Of a stretch of 64,000 nucleotides of DNA, positions 16,043 through 25,166 are shown in pieces. The DNA is from Telluria mixta (GTDB lineage Bacteria; Pseudomonadota; Gammaproteobacteria; Burkholderiales; Burkholderiaceae_D). How positions within the stretch are numbered: the stretch's first letter is position 1; every line of letters begins with the position of its first letter. Where the stretch lies: the NCBI RefSeq assembly GCF_029223865.1, contig NZ_CP119520.1, positions 1,240,001 through 1,304,000 on the forward strand, given 5' to 3'. The notes under the pieces were generated by a model, which saw only the letters and a list, made by a program, of their open reading frames with translations, was not told the origin of the DNA and did no database searches. A program made the translations under genes and the position numbers.

Positions 16043-18150
16043 AATTGAATGTAAGTAGAGCAGCGCGTCAGGAGTTCTTCGTGGCGGCCCGCATCCATCA
16101 GCTGGCCGCGCTGCATGACCAGGATCGAATCGGCGTTGACGAGCGTCGACAGGCGGTGCGACACCATGATCACGGTGCGGCCCACGGCGATGCGCGACAG
16201 GTTGTTGATGAAGATCGCTTCGCTTTCCGGGTCGAGCGCGCTCGCGGCTTCGTCCAGCACGAGGATGCGCGGCTTGGCCAGCAGTGCTCTAGCGATCGAC
16301 AGGCGCTGCTTCTGGCCGCCGGACAGGTTCGACGCATTCTCTTCCAGCATCGTGTCGTAGCCCTGCGGCATGCGCTCGATGAATTCGTCGGCGCCGGCGG
16401 CGCGCGCCGCCTCGACGATGTCCTCGAAGCTGGCCTCGGGCATCGTCGCGGCGATATTCTCGCGCACGGTGCCGTGGAACAGGAAGTTCTCCTGCAGGAC
16501 GACGCCGACCTGGCGGCGCAGGTGCGACAAATCGATCTCGCGGGCGTCATAGCCGTCGAAGCGGACGATGCCCTCCTGGATGCGGTACAGGCCGTGGATG
16601 ACCTTCGTGATCGTCGTCTTGCCGGAGCCGCTGCGGCCCACGATGCCGATCACGCTGCCTTCCTTGATCTCGAAGCTGGCGCGGTCGAGCGCGTTGTTCT
16701 GTGCGCCCGGATAGCGGAACACGACGCCGTCGAACGTGATGTTGCCGCGCAGTTCGGGACGCAGGCCGCCGGTGCGGCCTTCCGGCGCGCGGTTCATGAC
16801 CTCGCCCAGCATGCGGATCGACAGTGCCGTTTCCTGGTATTCGTTGACGAGGCCCACCAGGGCGATCAGCGGCCCGCTGACGCGGCCGGACAGCATCTGG
16901 AAGGCGATCAGGGCGCCGACGGACAGGGTCTGGTCGAAGACGTCCTGGGCGCCGATCACGATGATCACGACGGGCAGCAGCTTGCCGAGGAAGTCGGTGA
17001 CGGCATTGCCCGTGATGGAGATCTGGCCCACGCGGAAGTGCTGGTTCAACGCATGCGCCGAGCGCTGGTCCCAGGCGCGGCGCTGCATCGGCTCGATGGC
17101 CAGCGCCTTCACCGTGCGCATGCCGTGGATCGTTTCCACCATCAGCGCCTGGCGCTGGCCTTCGGCCGTGTACAGATCGTTCAGGCGGCGCTGGAACGTG
17201 GGCACGAGCACCGCGACGATGCCGCTGATGAGCATCGTAAACAGCAGCACGATCATCGCCAGCTTGACGGAATAGCTGAACAGGATCGGCAGCAAGATGA
17301 ACAGCGCGGTGAGGTCCAGCGCCGTGAAGAACATGCGGCCCGTGAGGAAGCCGCGGATCTTTTCCATCTGCTGCATGTGGCGCACGACCACGCCCGCGGA
17401 CGTGGTCTCGAAATAATCGATGGGCAGCGACAGCAGGTGCGCGAACGTGCGCCGCGTGAGGCGGATGTCGATCTTGTTGGTGGCCCACAAGGTCAGTATC
17501 TGGCGCATGAAGCCGAACGTCGATTCGAACAGCAGCGCGATGCCGATGCCGGCCGCCAGCACCCACAACGTGGACACGCTGTGGTGCACGAGCACCTTGT
17601 CGATGACGAGCTGGAAGAAGATCGGCGACGCGAGGCCGAGGATGTTCATGGCCATCGCAGCGATGGCGATGTCGCGGAACGCGGCCTTCTGCAGCAGGAT
17701 TTCGGGAATGAACCAGCGCAGGCCGAACGGCTGGCGCGTGTCGCCCAGCTTCGAGGTGCGCTTGAGGAACAGGACTTCGCCGCTCCACAGGGACTGGAAC
17801 GCGGCCGGGTCGAGCATCTTGACGACGCCCAGGTCGCCGAGCGGATCGAGCACGGCGAACACGCCGCCGTCGTCCGCGCGGGCACCGACGACGATCATGC
17901 TGTTGCCGTCCTTCAGGCGCGCGAGCAGCGGGAACACGCCCTTCTGCCCCAGCAGCTTGTCGACCGTCAGCTGGCGCAGCTTGGCCTTCAGCCCGATGCT
18001 CGAAGCCATCCCCAGCAGCATGGACGACGAGGGCTCCTCCGCGTTCAACGCGTAGTCGTGGATCAGGCGTTCCGGATTCACTTGCAGGCCGTGATGCTGC
18101 GCGATGGCAGTCAGGCATTGCAAAGTTGTATGAGGGAATTTGTCGGCCAT
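16015..18150 (-). CDS. Type I secretion ABC transporter with inactive C39-like domain
   Basis: A 711-residue exporter of the HlyB class. Residues 1-130 are a C39-peptidase-like domain in which the position of the catalytic Cys is Thr (the Cys in LQCLTAIAQHHG aligns to a later site). It should therefore bind unfolded substrate without cutting it, fitting a substrate without a double-Gly leader. The six-helix membrane domain spans about 150-430. The ATPase has Walker A GRSGSGKTT, signature LSGGQKQR and Walker B ILVLDEAAS. The gene is coupled to the HlyD gene and lies downstream of the giant repeat gene, separated by a terminator, so it probably has its own promoter in 18151-18270; no convincing promoter boxes were found there. 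Confidence 0.94.
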   Translation of the reverse strand: MADKFPHTTLQCLTAIAQHHGLQVNPERLIHDYALNAEEPSSSMLLGMASSIGLKAKLRQLTVDKLLGQKGVFPLLARLKDGNSMIVVGARADDGGVFAVLDPLGDLGVVKMLDPAAFQSLWSGEVLFLKRTSKLGDTRQPFGLRWFIPEILLQKAAFRDIAIAAMAMNILGLASPIFFQLVIDKVLVHHSVSTLWVLAAGIGIALLFESTFGFMRQILTLWATNKIDIRLTRRTFAHLLSLPIDYFETTSAGVVVRHMQQMEKIRGFLTGRMFFTALDLTALFILLPILFSYSVKLAMIVLLFTMLISGIVAVLVPTFQRRLNDLYTAEGQRQALMVETIHGMRTVKALAIEPMQRRAWDQRSAHALNQHFRVGQISITGNAVTDFLGKLLPVVIIVIGAQDVFDQTLSVGALIAFQMLSGRVSGPLIALVGLVNEYQETALSIRMLGEVMNRAPEGRTGGLRPELRGNITFDGVVFRYPGAQNNALDRASFEIKEGSVIGIVGRSGSGKTTITKVIHGLYRIQEGIVRFDGYDAREIDLSHLRRQVGVVLQENFLFHGTVRENIAATMPEASFEDIVEAARAAGADEFIERMPQGYDTMLEENASNLSGGQKQRLSIARALLAKPRILVLDEAASALDPESEAIFINNLSRIAVGRTVIMVSHRLSTLVNADSILVMQRGQLMDAGRHEELLTRCSTYIQLWNQQTSHL

Positions 18151-18270
18151 TAGGAAACTAATAGAAGCGAAGTGCGGCAGACCGAGAGATTACCTTGTTG
18201 TAGCCCAGAATTGTTGCTGAACAGCACTGTGTTACACCCCTTATTCTTGGTTTGTCGCAATTTGGACGCA

Positions 18271-18305
18271 AAAAAAGGCAAGACCGATAACGGTCTTGCC
18301 TTTTT
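18271..18305. terminator. Terminator downstream of the giant repeat gene
   Basis: An A-run and GGCAAGACC, then a six-base loop, then GGTCTTGCC and a T-run. The stem is symmetrical and can work in both directions. On the - strand it lies about 40 bases after the stop of the giant gene and before the start of the secretion operon, so it separates the abundant substrate message from the transporter message. Confidence 0.85.
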
Positions 18306-18346
18306 GCTGTCAAAGCGGGGCCGGCGCGAACCGGCCCTGAAGGACA

Positions 18347-21300
18347 TTACTTGCGGCCGCCAGTGGTGAGGAAGCCCGAGTCCTGCGGCGTCGTCACCGA
18401 CTTGGCCAGCGATTCGGCCGTCGACGTCATCGCCGCGTTCGCACCGCTCACCTTGTTGCCGTTGGCGTCGAACTGCTTCATCACGTCGACCATCGTGCCG
18501 ACCGAGGCCAGCAGGCCGGTCTGCGCACCTGCCAGGTTCGGCAGGGTCAGGCCGCCGGCCGCCACGCCCGCATCGCCAGCGTTGAAGGCCGTCATCGCCT
18601 GGACCATGCTGCCCACCTTGCTGCTCAGCGAGGTCGCGGTCGCCGCGGCTTCTGCGGCCGACTTGTCGGTCGTGAACCACACGTCGGCCGTGGCGGCGGT
18701 GGAGCCGTCGGTCTTCGTGAAGGTCGACTGCATGCCGATCCAGTTGCCGTTGTCCTTGGCCGTGGTCTTGTCGCCGTTGACGTTGATGCTTGCGACATTC
18801 AGCGAGGCCAGGCTCTTCAGCTCGCCCGATTCGCTGACGCCGTCGCCGTTCGCGTCGACCCACACCTTCAGGTTGCTGTAGGCAGCATCCTTCGCGTCGA
18901 TCACGCCGTCGCCGTTCGCATCCAGCTGGGCCAGTGCTTCGTAGCCGTTGGAAGCGTTCTGGCCGTTCGCCAGCTTCGTCGACGTACCGAACAGCTCGCT
19001 ACCGTCGTCGATCGCACCGTTGCCGTTGCGATCCAGGGCCAGCAGGCCGTCGGTCGCATCCGCCCAGCCGGTCGTGACCTTGTTGCCGGTCGCGAACAGG
19101 TCGAACTGGACGCCCTGGGCGATGCTCGTCGTGTGGACGCCGTCGCCGTTCAGGTCGAGCACGATCGGGCTGCCGACCTTGAGCTGCTGGACCTGTGCCG
19201 TCGTCATCGCACCCACCTGGGCCGACGTCAGCGCCTCGACCTGGCCGGTCGTCAGCGCGGCGACCTGCGTCGTCGTCAGACCATTCTGGATCTGGCTCGT
19301 CGTCAGTGCCTGGATCTGGTTCGTCTTCAGCACCGCGATGTCGCGGGTTTCGAACGACGAGATCTGGTTGGTCGTCAGCGACGACAACTGGCCGGTCGTC
19401 AGCGCCTGCACCTGGCTGGTGGACAGCGCGACGATCTGGTTCGTCGTCAGGCCGTTCGCCACCTGGTTCGTCGTCAGCGCGCCGATCTGCGCCGTCGTCA
19501 GCGAGGACAGCTGGTTCGTCGACAGGCCGGCCGTGATCTGCGCGGTGGTCAGCGCCGAGATCTGGCTGGTCTTCAGCGCGGCCAGGTCAGCCGTTTCCAT
19601 CGCGGCCACCTGGTTCGTCGTCAGCGCACCCAGCTGGGCCGTCGTCAGGGCACCGGCGTCGGCCGTCGTCAGGGCGACGATCTGGTTCGTCGTCAGGCCT
19701 GCCTGCACCTGGGTCGTCGTCAGCGCGGCGATCTGGCTCGACTTCAGCGCGGCGACGTCGGCGGTTTCCATCGCGGCAACCTGGCTCGTCGTCAGGGCGG
19801 CGACCTGGGCCGTCGTCAGCGCGTTGGCCTGGGCCGTCGTCAGCGCGACGATCTGGTTGGTCGTCAGGCCTGCCTGCACCTGGCTCGTCGTCAGCGCGGC
19901 GATCTGGGCCGTCGTCAGCGAAGCCAGCTGGGAGGTCTTCAGACCGGCCGAGATCTGGTTCGTCGTCAGGGCCTGGACCTGGGCGGTCTTCAGCGCGACG
20001 AGGTCGGCGGTTTCCAGCGCAGCCACCTGGTTCGTCGTCAGGTTACCGACCTGGTTCGACGTCAGCGCAGCGGCTTGTGCCGTGGTCAGGGCGACGATGT
20101 CGTTCGTCGACAGGCCTGCCGACACCTGGTTCGTCGTCAGCGCGGCGATCTGGCTCGTCTTGAACGCGGCCAGGTCAGCCGTTTCCAGCGCGGCAACCTG
20201 GTTCGTGGTCAGCGCGGCGGTCTGGGCCGAGGTCAGTGCACCGGCCTGGCTCGTCGTCAGGGCCACGATCTGGTTCGTCGTCAGGCCTGCCGACACCTGG
20301 TTCGTCGTCAGCGCGGCGATCTGGGTCGTCGTCAGCGAAGCCAGTTGCGAGGTCTTCAGGCCGGCCGAGATCTGCGCGGTCGTCAGCGCCTGCACCTGGC
20401 CGGTCTTCAGCGCGGCGAGGTCGGCGGTTTCCATCGCGGCAACCTGGTTCGTCGTCAGGTTACCGACCTGGTTCGACGTCAGCGCGGCAGCCTGGGACGT
20501 GGTCAGGGCGACGATCTGGTTCGTCGTCAGGCCAGCCGAGACCTGGTTCGTGCTCAGCGCGGCGATCTGGCTCGTCTTCATGGCGGCCAGGTCGGCCGTT
20601 TCGATCGCGGCAACCTGGTTCGTCGTCAGGGCACCCATCTGACCGGTCGTCAGCGCACCTGCCTGGTTCGTGGTCAGGGCGACGATCTGGTTCGTCGTCA
20701 GGCCTGCGGCCACCTGGCTCGTCGACAGCGCGGCGATCTGGCCCGTCGTCAGCGAGGAGAACTGCGCGGTGGACAGGCCGGCCGAGATCTGGTTCGTCGT
20801 CAGGGCCTGGATCTGGCTCGTCTTGAACGCAGCGAGGTCAACCGTTTGCAGCGCGGCGACCTGGTTCGTGGTCAGCGCGGCGGTCTGGTTGGTGGTCAAT
20901 GCACCTGCCTGGGACGTGGTCAGGGCGACGATCTGGTTCGTCGTCAGGCCAGCCGACACCTGGTTCGTCGTCAGGGCGGCGATCTGGCTCGTCTTCATCG
21001 ACGCCAGGTCGGCCGTTTCGATCGCGGCAACCTGGTTCGTCGTCAGGGCACCCATCTGGCCGGTCGTCAGGGCACCTGCCTGGTTGCTGGTCAGGGCGAC
21101 GATCTGGTTCGTCGTCAGGCCAGCCGACACCTGGGCGGTCGTCAGCGCGGCGATCTGCGCGGTCGTCAGCGAGGACAGCTGGTTCGTGGAGAGGCCAGCC
21201 GAGATCTGGTTCGTCGTCAGGGCGGCGATCTGGCTCGTCTTGAACGCGGCCAGGTCAACCGTTTGCAGCGCGGCGACCTGGTTGGTCGTCAGTGCGGCGG

Positions 21301-24300
21301 ACTGCGCGGTGGTCAGCGCACCGGCCTGGGACGTGGTCAGGGCGACGATCTGGTTCGTCGTCAGGCCAGCGGACACCTGGTTCGTGGTCAGCGCGGCGAT
21401 CTGGCTCGACTTCAGCGACGCGAGGTCGGTCGTTTCGATCGCGGCAACCTGGTTCGTGGTCAGCGCACCGATCTGGCCGGTCGTCAGGGCACCTGCCTGG
21501 TTCGTGGTCAGGGCGACGATCTGGTTCGTCGTCAGGCCTGCCGACACCTGGGCCGTGGTCAGCGCGGCGATCTGGGCCGTCGTCATCGACGACAGCTGGT
21601 TCGTCGAGATGCCTGCCGAGATCTGGTTCGTCGTCAGGGCAGCAACCTGGCTCGTCTTGAACGCGGCCAGGTCAGCCGTTTCCAGCGCGGCGACCTGGTT
21701 CGTGGTCAGCGCGGCGGACTGCGCGGTGGTCAGCGCACCTGCCTGGTTCGTGGTCAGGGCAACGATCTGGTTCGTCGTCAGGCCTGCCGACACCTGGTTC
21801 GTCGTCAGGGCGGCGATCTGGGCCGTCGTCATCGACGCCAGTTGCGAGGTCTTCAGGCCGGCCGAGATCTGCGCGGTCGTCAACGCCTGCACCTGGCCGG
21901 TCTTCAGCGCGGCGAGGTCGGCGGTTTCCAGCGCGGCAACCTGGTTCGTCGTCAGGTTACCGACCTGGTTCGACGTGAGCGCGGCAGCCTGGGACGTGGT
22001 CAGGGCGACGATCTGGTTCGTCGTCAGGCCAGCCGACACCTGGGCGGTCGTCAGGGCGGCGATCTGGCTCGTCTTCATGGCGGCCAGGTCGGCCGTTTCG
22101 ATCGCGGCGACCTGGTTCGTCGTCAGGGCACCCATCTGGCCGGTCGTCAGCGCACCTGCCTGGTTCGTGGTCAGGGCGACGATCTGGTTCGTCGTCAGGC
22201 CTGCCGACACCTGGGCGGTCGTCAGCGCGGCGATCTGGGCCGTCGTCATCGACGACAGCTGGTTCGTCGAGATGCCTGCCGAGATCTGGTTCGTCGTCAG
22301 CGCCTGCACCTGGCTCGTCTTGAACGCAGCGAGGTCAGCCGTTTGCAGGGCTGCAACCTGGTTCGTGGTCAGCGCGGCGGTCTGGTTGGTGGTCAGTGCA
22401 CCTGCCTGGGACGTGGTCAGGGCGACGATCTGGTTCGTCGTCAGGCCGTTGGCGACCTGGCTGGTCGTCAGCGCGGCGATCTGGCTCGTCTTCAGCGACG
22501 CGAGGTCGGTCGTTTCCAGCGCGACGATCTGGTTCGTCGTCAGCGCACCGATCTGGCCGGTCGTCAGGGCATTGGCCTGGTTCGTGCTCAGGGCGACGAT
22601 CTGGTTCGTCGTCAGGCCAGTGGACACCTGGGCCGTGGTCAGCGCGGCGATCTGGGCCGTCGTCATCGACGACAGCTGGTTCGTCGAGATGCCTGCCGAG
22701 ATCTGGTTCGTCGTCAGCGCAGCAACCTGGCTCGTCTTGAATGCGGCGAGGTCGGCCGTTTGCAGCGCGGCAACCTGGTTCGTGGTCAGCGCGGCGGTCT
22801 GCGCGGTGGTCAGCGCGGCAGCCTGGCCGGTGGTCAGGGCGACGATCTGGTTCGTCGTCAGGCCAGCGGACACCTGGTTCGTGGTCAGTGCGGCGATCTG
22901 GCTCGTCTTCAGCGACGCGAGGTCAGTCGTTTCCAGCGCGACGATCTGGTTCGTCGTCAGCGCGCCGATCTGGCCGGTCGTCAGGGCATTGGCCTGGTTC
23001 GTGGTCAGGGCGACGATCTGGTTCGTCGTCAGGCCGGTCGAGACCTGTGCGGTCGACAGCGCGGCGATCTGGGCCGTCGTCATCGACGACAGCTGGTTCG
23101 TCGAGATGCCTGCCGAGATCTGATTCGTCGTCAGCGCCTGCACCTGGCTCGTCTTGAACGCGGCCAGGTCGGCGGTTTGCAGCGCGGCGACCTGGTTCGT
23201 GGTCAGCGATGCGGTCTGCGCGGTCGTCAGCGCGGCTGCCTGGCCGGTGGTCAGGGCGACGATCTGGTTCGTCGTCAGGCCGGTCGAGACCTGTGCGGTC
23301 GACAGCGCGGCGATCTGGCCCGTCGTCATCGAGGACAGCTGGTTCGTGGAGAGGCCGGCCGAGATCTGGTTCGTCGTCAGGGCCTGCACCTGGCTCGTCT
23401 TGAACGCGGCGAGGTCACGGGTTTCCAGTGCGGCGACCTGGTTCGTGGTCAGCGCGGCGGTCTGGTTGGTGGTCAGCGCGGCAGCTTGTGCCGTCGTCAG
23501 GGCGACGATCTGGTTCGTCGACAGGCCATTGGCGATCTGGTTCGTCGTCAGGGCGGCGATCTGGCTCGTCTTCATCGACGACAGGTCGACGGTTTCCAGT
23601 GCGCTGGCCTGGGCGGTCGTCAGCGACGATGCCTGGGCGGTCGTCAGCGCGCCTGCCTGGTTCGTGGTCAGGGCGACGATGTGGTTCGTGGTCAGGCCGC
23701 TGGCGACCTGGGTCGTGGTCAGTGCCGCGATCTGCGCGGTGGTCAGCGAGGAGAACTGGTTCGTGGAGATGCCGGCCGAGAGCTGGTTCGTCGTCAGGGC
23801 GGCGATCTGGCTCGTCTTGAAGGCGGCGAGGTCGACGGTTTGCAGCGCGGCGACCTGGTTCGTCGTCAGGGCCACGGTCTGGTTCGTGGTCAGCGCGGCA
23901 GCCTGGCCGGTGGTCAGGGCGACGATCTGGTTCGTCGTCAGGCCGGCGGACACCTGGTTCGTCGTCAGCGCGGCGACCTGGCTCGTCTTCATGGCGGCCA
24001 GGTCGGTCGTTTCGATCGCGGCGACCTGGTTCGTGGTCAGCGAGCCAACCTGGCCGGTCGTCAGCGCGCCCGCCTGGCTCGTGGTCAGGGCGACGATCTG
24101 GTTCGTCGTCAGGCCGGCGGACACCTGGCTGGTGGTCAGCGCGGCGATCTGGCCCGTCGTCATCGACGACAGCTGGTTCGTGGAGAGGCCGGCCGAAATC
24201 TGGTTCGTGGTCAGGGCGGCAACCTGGCTCGTCTTGAATGCGGCGAGATCGGCCGTCTGCAGCGCGGCAACCTGGTTGGTCGTCAGGGCGGCGGTCTGGG

Positions 24301-24721
24301 CGGTCGTCAGCGCGCCTGCCTGGGACGTGGTCAGGGCGACGACCTGGTTCGTCGTCAGGCCGGCGGCCACCTGGTTCGTGGACAGCGCGGCGATCTGGCT
24401 CGTCTTCATGGCTGCCAGGTCCGTCGTCGTGATCGCGCCGACCTGGTTGGTCGTCAGCGATGCAGTCTGGCCGGTGGTCAGCGACGAGATCTGGTTCGTC
24501 GTGAGGGCGGCGATCTGCATGGTGGTCAGGCCGGCCGAGACCTGGGTCGTGGTCAGAACCGCCAGGTCGCGGGTTTCGATGGCCTGAACCTGGTTGGTCG
24601 TCAGCGCGCCAAGCTGCGTGGTGGTAAACGCAGCCATGTCGGTGGTCGCAAGTGCGACGATTTGGGAAGTAGTCAGCGCCTGTATCTGGGCGGTGCTCAT
24701 TCCGGTGATAACTGATGCCAT
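18347..24721 (-). CDS. Giant octapeptide-repeat protein with EF-hand-like C-terminus, probable type I secretion substrate
   Basis: A 2124-residue protein. Residues about 8-1847 are some 220 tandem units of eight residues with consensus ALTTxQ[IV]x; every few units a nine-residue version (AGLTTNQIV) occurs. Units group into blocks of 57 or 82 residues, each opening with A[LI][EQ]TxDLA then A[FM]KTSQ, which supply nearly the only charges. A long plus a short block makes a 139-residue (417-bp) super-repeat. From about 1848 the sequence changes to SPIVLDLNGDGVHTTS, DRNGNGAIDDGSELFG and two further DxNGDG loops, a calcium-binding domain common near the C-terminus of type I secreted proteins. No N-terminal signal peptide is seen. 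The transporter genes follow downstream. A surface or biofilm adhesin role is inferred. Confidence 0.9.
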   Translation of the reverse strand: MASVITGMSTAQIQALTTSQIVALATTDMAAFTTTQLGALTTNQVQAIETRDLAVLTTTQVSAGLTTMQIAALTTNQISSLTTGQTASLTTNQVGAITTTDLAAMKTSQIAALSTNQVAAGLTTNQVVALTTSQAGALTTAQTAALTTNQVAALQTADLAAFKTSQVAALTTNQISAGLSTNQLSSMTTGQIAALTTSQVSAGLTTNQIVALTTSQAGALTTGQVGSLTTNQVAAIETTDLAAMKTSQVAALTTNQVSAGLTTNQIVALTTGQAAALTTNQTVALTTNQVAALQTVDLAAFKTSQIAALTTNQLSAGISTNQFSSLTTAQIAALTTTQVASGLTTNHIVALTTNQAGALTTAQASSLTTAQASALETVDLSSMKTSQIAALTTNQIANGLSTNQIVALTTAQAAALTTNQTAALTTNQVAALETRDLAAFKTSQVQALTTNQISAGLSTNQLSSMTTGQIAALSTAQVSTGLTTNQIVALTTGQAAALTTAQTASLTTNQVAALQTADLAAFKTSQVQALTTNQISAGISTNQLSSMTTAQIAALSTAQVSTGLTTNQIVALTTNQANALTTGQIGALTTNQIVALETTDLASLKTSQIAALTTNQVSAGLTTNQIVALTTGQAAALTTAQTAALTTNQVAALQTADLAAFKTSQVAALTTNQISAGISTNQLSSMTTAQIAALTTAQVSTGLTTNQIVALSTNQANALTTGQIGALTTNQIVALETTDLASLKTSQIAALTTSQVANGLTTNQIVALTTSQAGALTTNQTAALTTNQVAALQTADLAAFKTSQVQALTTNQISAGISTNQLSSMTTAQIAALTTAQVSAGLTTNQIVALTTNQAGALTTGQMGALTTNQVAAIETADLAAMKTSQIAALTTAQVSAGLTTNQIVALTTSQAAALTSNQVGNLTTNQVAALETADLAALKTGQVQALTTAQISAGLKTSQLASMTTAQIAALTTNQVSAGLTTNQIVALTTNQAGALTTAQSAALTTNQVAALETADLAAFKTSQVAALTTNQISAGISTNQLSSMTTAQIAALTTAQVSAGLTTNQIVALTTNQAGALTTGQIGALTTNQVAAIETTDLASLKSSQIAALTTNQVSAGLTTNQIVALTTSQAGALTTAQSAALTTNQVAALQTVDLAAFKTSQIAALTTNQISAGLSTNQLSSLTTAQIAALTTAQVSAGLTTNQIVALTSNQAGALTTGQMGALTTNQVAAIETADLASMKTSQIAALTTNQVSAGLTTNQIVALTTSQAGALTTNQTAALTTNQVAALQTVDLAAFKTSQIQALTTNQISAGLSTAQFSSLTTGQIAALSTSQVAAGLTTNQIVALTTNQAGALTTGQMGALTTNQVAAIETADLAAMKTSQIAALSTNQVSAGLTTNQIVALTTSQAAALTSNQVGNLTTNQVAAMETADLAALKTGQVQALTTAQISAGLKTSQLASLTTTQIAALTTNQVSAGLTTNQIVALTTSQAGALTSAQTAALTTNQVAALETADLAAFKTSQIAALTTNQVSAGLSTNDIVALTTAQAAALTSNQVGNLTTNQVAALETADLVALKTAQVQALTTNQISAGLKTSQLASLTTAQIAALTTSQVQAGLTTNQIVALTTAQANALTTAQVAALTTSQVAAMETADVAALKSSQIAALTTTQVQAGLTTNQIVALTTADAGALTTAQLGALTTNQVAAMETADLAALKTSQISALTTAQITAGLSTNQLSSLTTAQIGALTTNQVANGLTTNQIVALSTSQVQALTTGQLSSLTTNQISSFETRDIAVLKTNQIQALTTSQIQNGLTTTQVAALTTGQVEALTSAQVGAMTTAQVQQLKVGSPIVLDLNGDGVHTTSIAQGVQFDLFATGNKVTTGWADATDGLLALDRNGNGAIDDGSELFGTSTKLANGQNASNGYEALAQLDANGDGVIDAKDAAYSNLKVWVDANGDGVSESGELKSLASLNVASINVNGDKTTAKDNGNWIGMQSTFTKTDGSTAATADVWFTTDKSAAEAAATATSLSSKVGSMVQAMTAFNAGDAGVAAGGLTLPNLAGAQTGLLASVGTMVDVMKQFDANGNKVSGANAAMTSTAESLAKSVTTPQDSGFLTTGGRK
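18425..19180 (-). other. Calcium-binding C-terminal domain of the giant protein
   Basis: This segment encodes the non-repetitive tail of about 250 residues. Four Asp-rich loops of the DxNGDG or DRNGNG kind are visible, around bases 19130-19150, 19000-19040, 18890-18925 and 18830-18860. The last 120 residues are rich in A, S and T and lack the classic GGxGxDxUx RTX nonapeptides. The uncleaved type I secretion signal should lie at the very end (about the last 60 residues). Ca-driven folding after export is known for such domains; its use here is inferred. Confidence 0.7.
19181..24690 (-). repeat. Tandem 24-27 bp coding repeats in a 417-bp higher-order period
   Basis: The same GGTTACCGAC word recurs at 20041 and 20458, exactly 417 bp apart, and again at 21955, which is three periods plus 246 bp (one 82-residue block) later. 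So the array expanded mainly in 417-bp steps, with occasional gain or loss of one block. The two block types are seven units (57 residues) and ten units (82 residues). Near-identical long stretches make slippage and recombination likely. Confidence 0.9.
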
Positions 24722-25166
24722 GGTTGTGAACCTTTAAATATATTGATCGTTGTCCGAGTGAATCGCCGCCCGATGCGCGATATCAGTAAAAGACTATTTC
24801 CCTAAGGATACATTTTATTGGTGCGCTTACGAATGCTTTACGGCAACAAACCCGGCAACTTGAGGTATTCCCGGTTGTTTTTTCTCCACAACCGCTCTCT
24901 CCACCACCACTTTTTATCCGTTCGATAACTGATCCGAACCCGGCTTTTCCAGCCCCGCGGCGCATGACGCTTCTTATGTTGCCAGTAAGAAAGTGCTGTC
25001 AGCAAAAGAGAAAGGCGACGGCGGACGGGCCGCCATTAAGTCCACCTGGAAACTTTCTTGCGTCCCAATGCAGTTGCATTATTGACAATGCCGCGCGCGC
25101 CGGCGGGCGCCGGTGCAAGCCAGGTTGTCGTACGATAGACACAGTCCAGTTCAACGACCTGTCCCC
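24722..25166. other. Intergenic region between divergent genes
   Basis: This 445-base stretch is more AT-rich next to the giant repeat gene than the coding DNA and should hold its promoter and that of the lipocalin. An AAAGG ribosome-binding sequence lies about 12 bases before the giant gene start. No convincing pair of sigma-70 boxes, no RNA gene and no credible small ORF were found. A 60-codon ORF at 24783-24965 on the - strand has no coding character. Confidence 0.5.

Noticed and set aside
19181..24690. Regular repeats that might be a CRISPR array
   Set aside because: Units are 24-27 bp, in frame, without unique spacers, and code for a continuous protein. No cas genes are present.
19133..24715. 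A 1860-codon open frame on the + strand, antisense to the giant repeat gene
   Set aside because: It is the mirror image of a highly biased repeat without stop codons on the opposite strand. Its translation is a monotone Arg/Gln/Leu/Val repeat with no domain and no ribosome-binding site.
24783..24965. 60-codon ORF on the - strand in the gap before the lipocalin
   Set aside because: No ribosome site, no recognisable composition, and it overlaps the likely promoter region of the giant gene.
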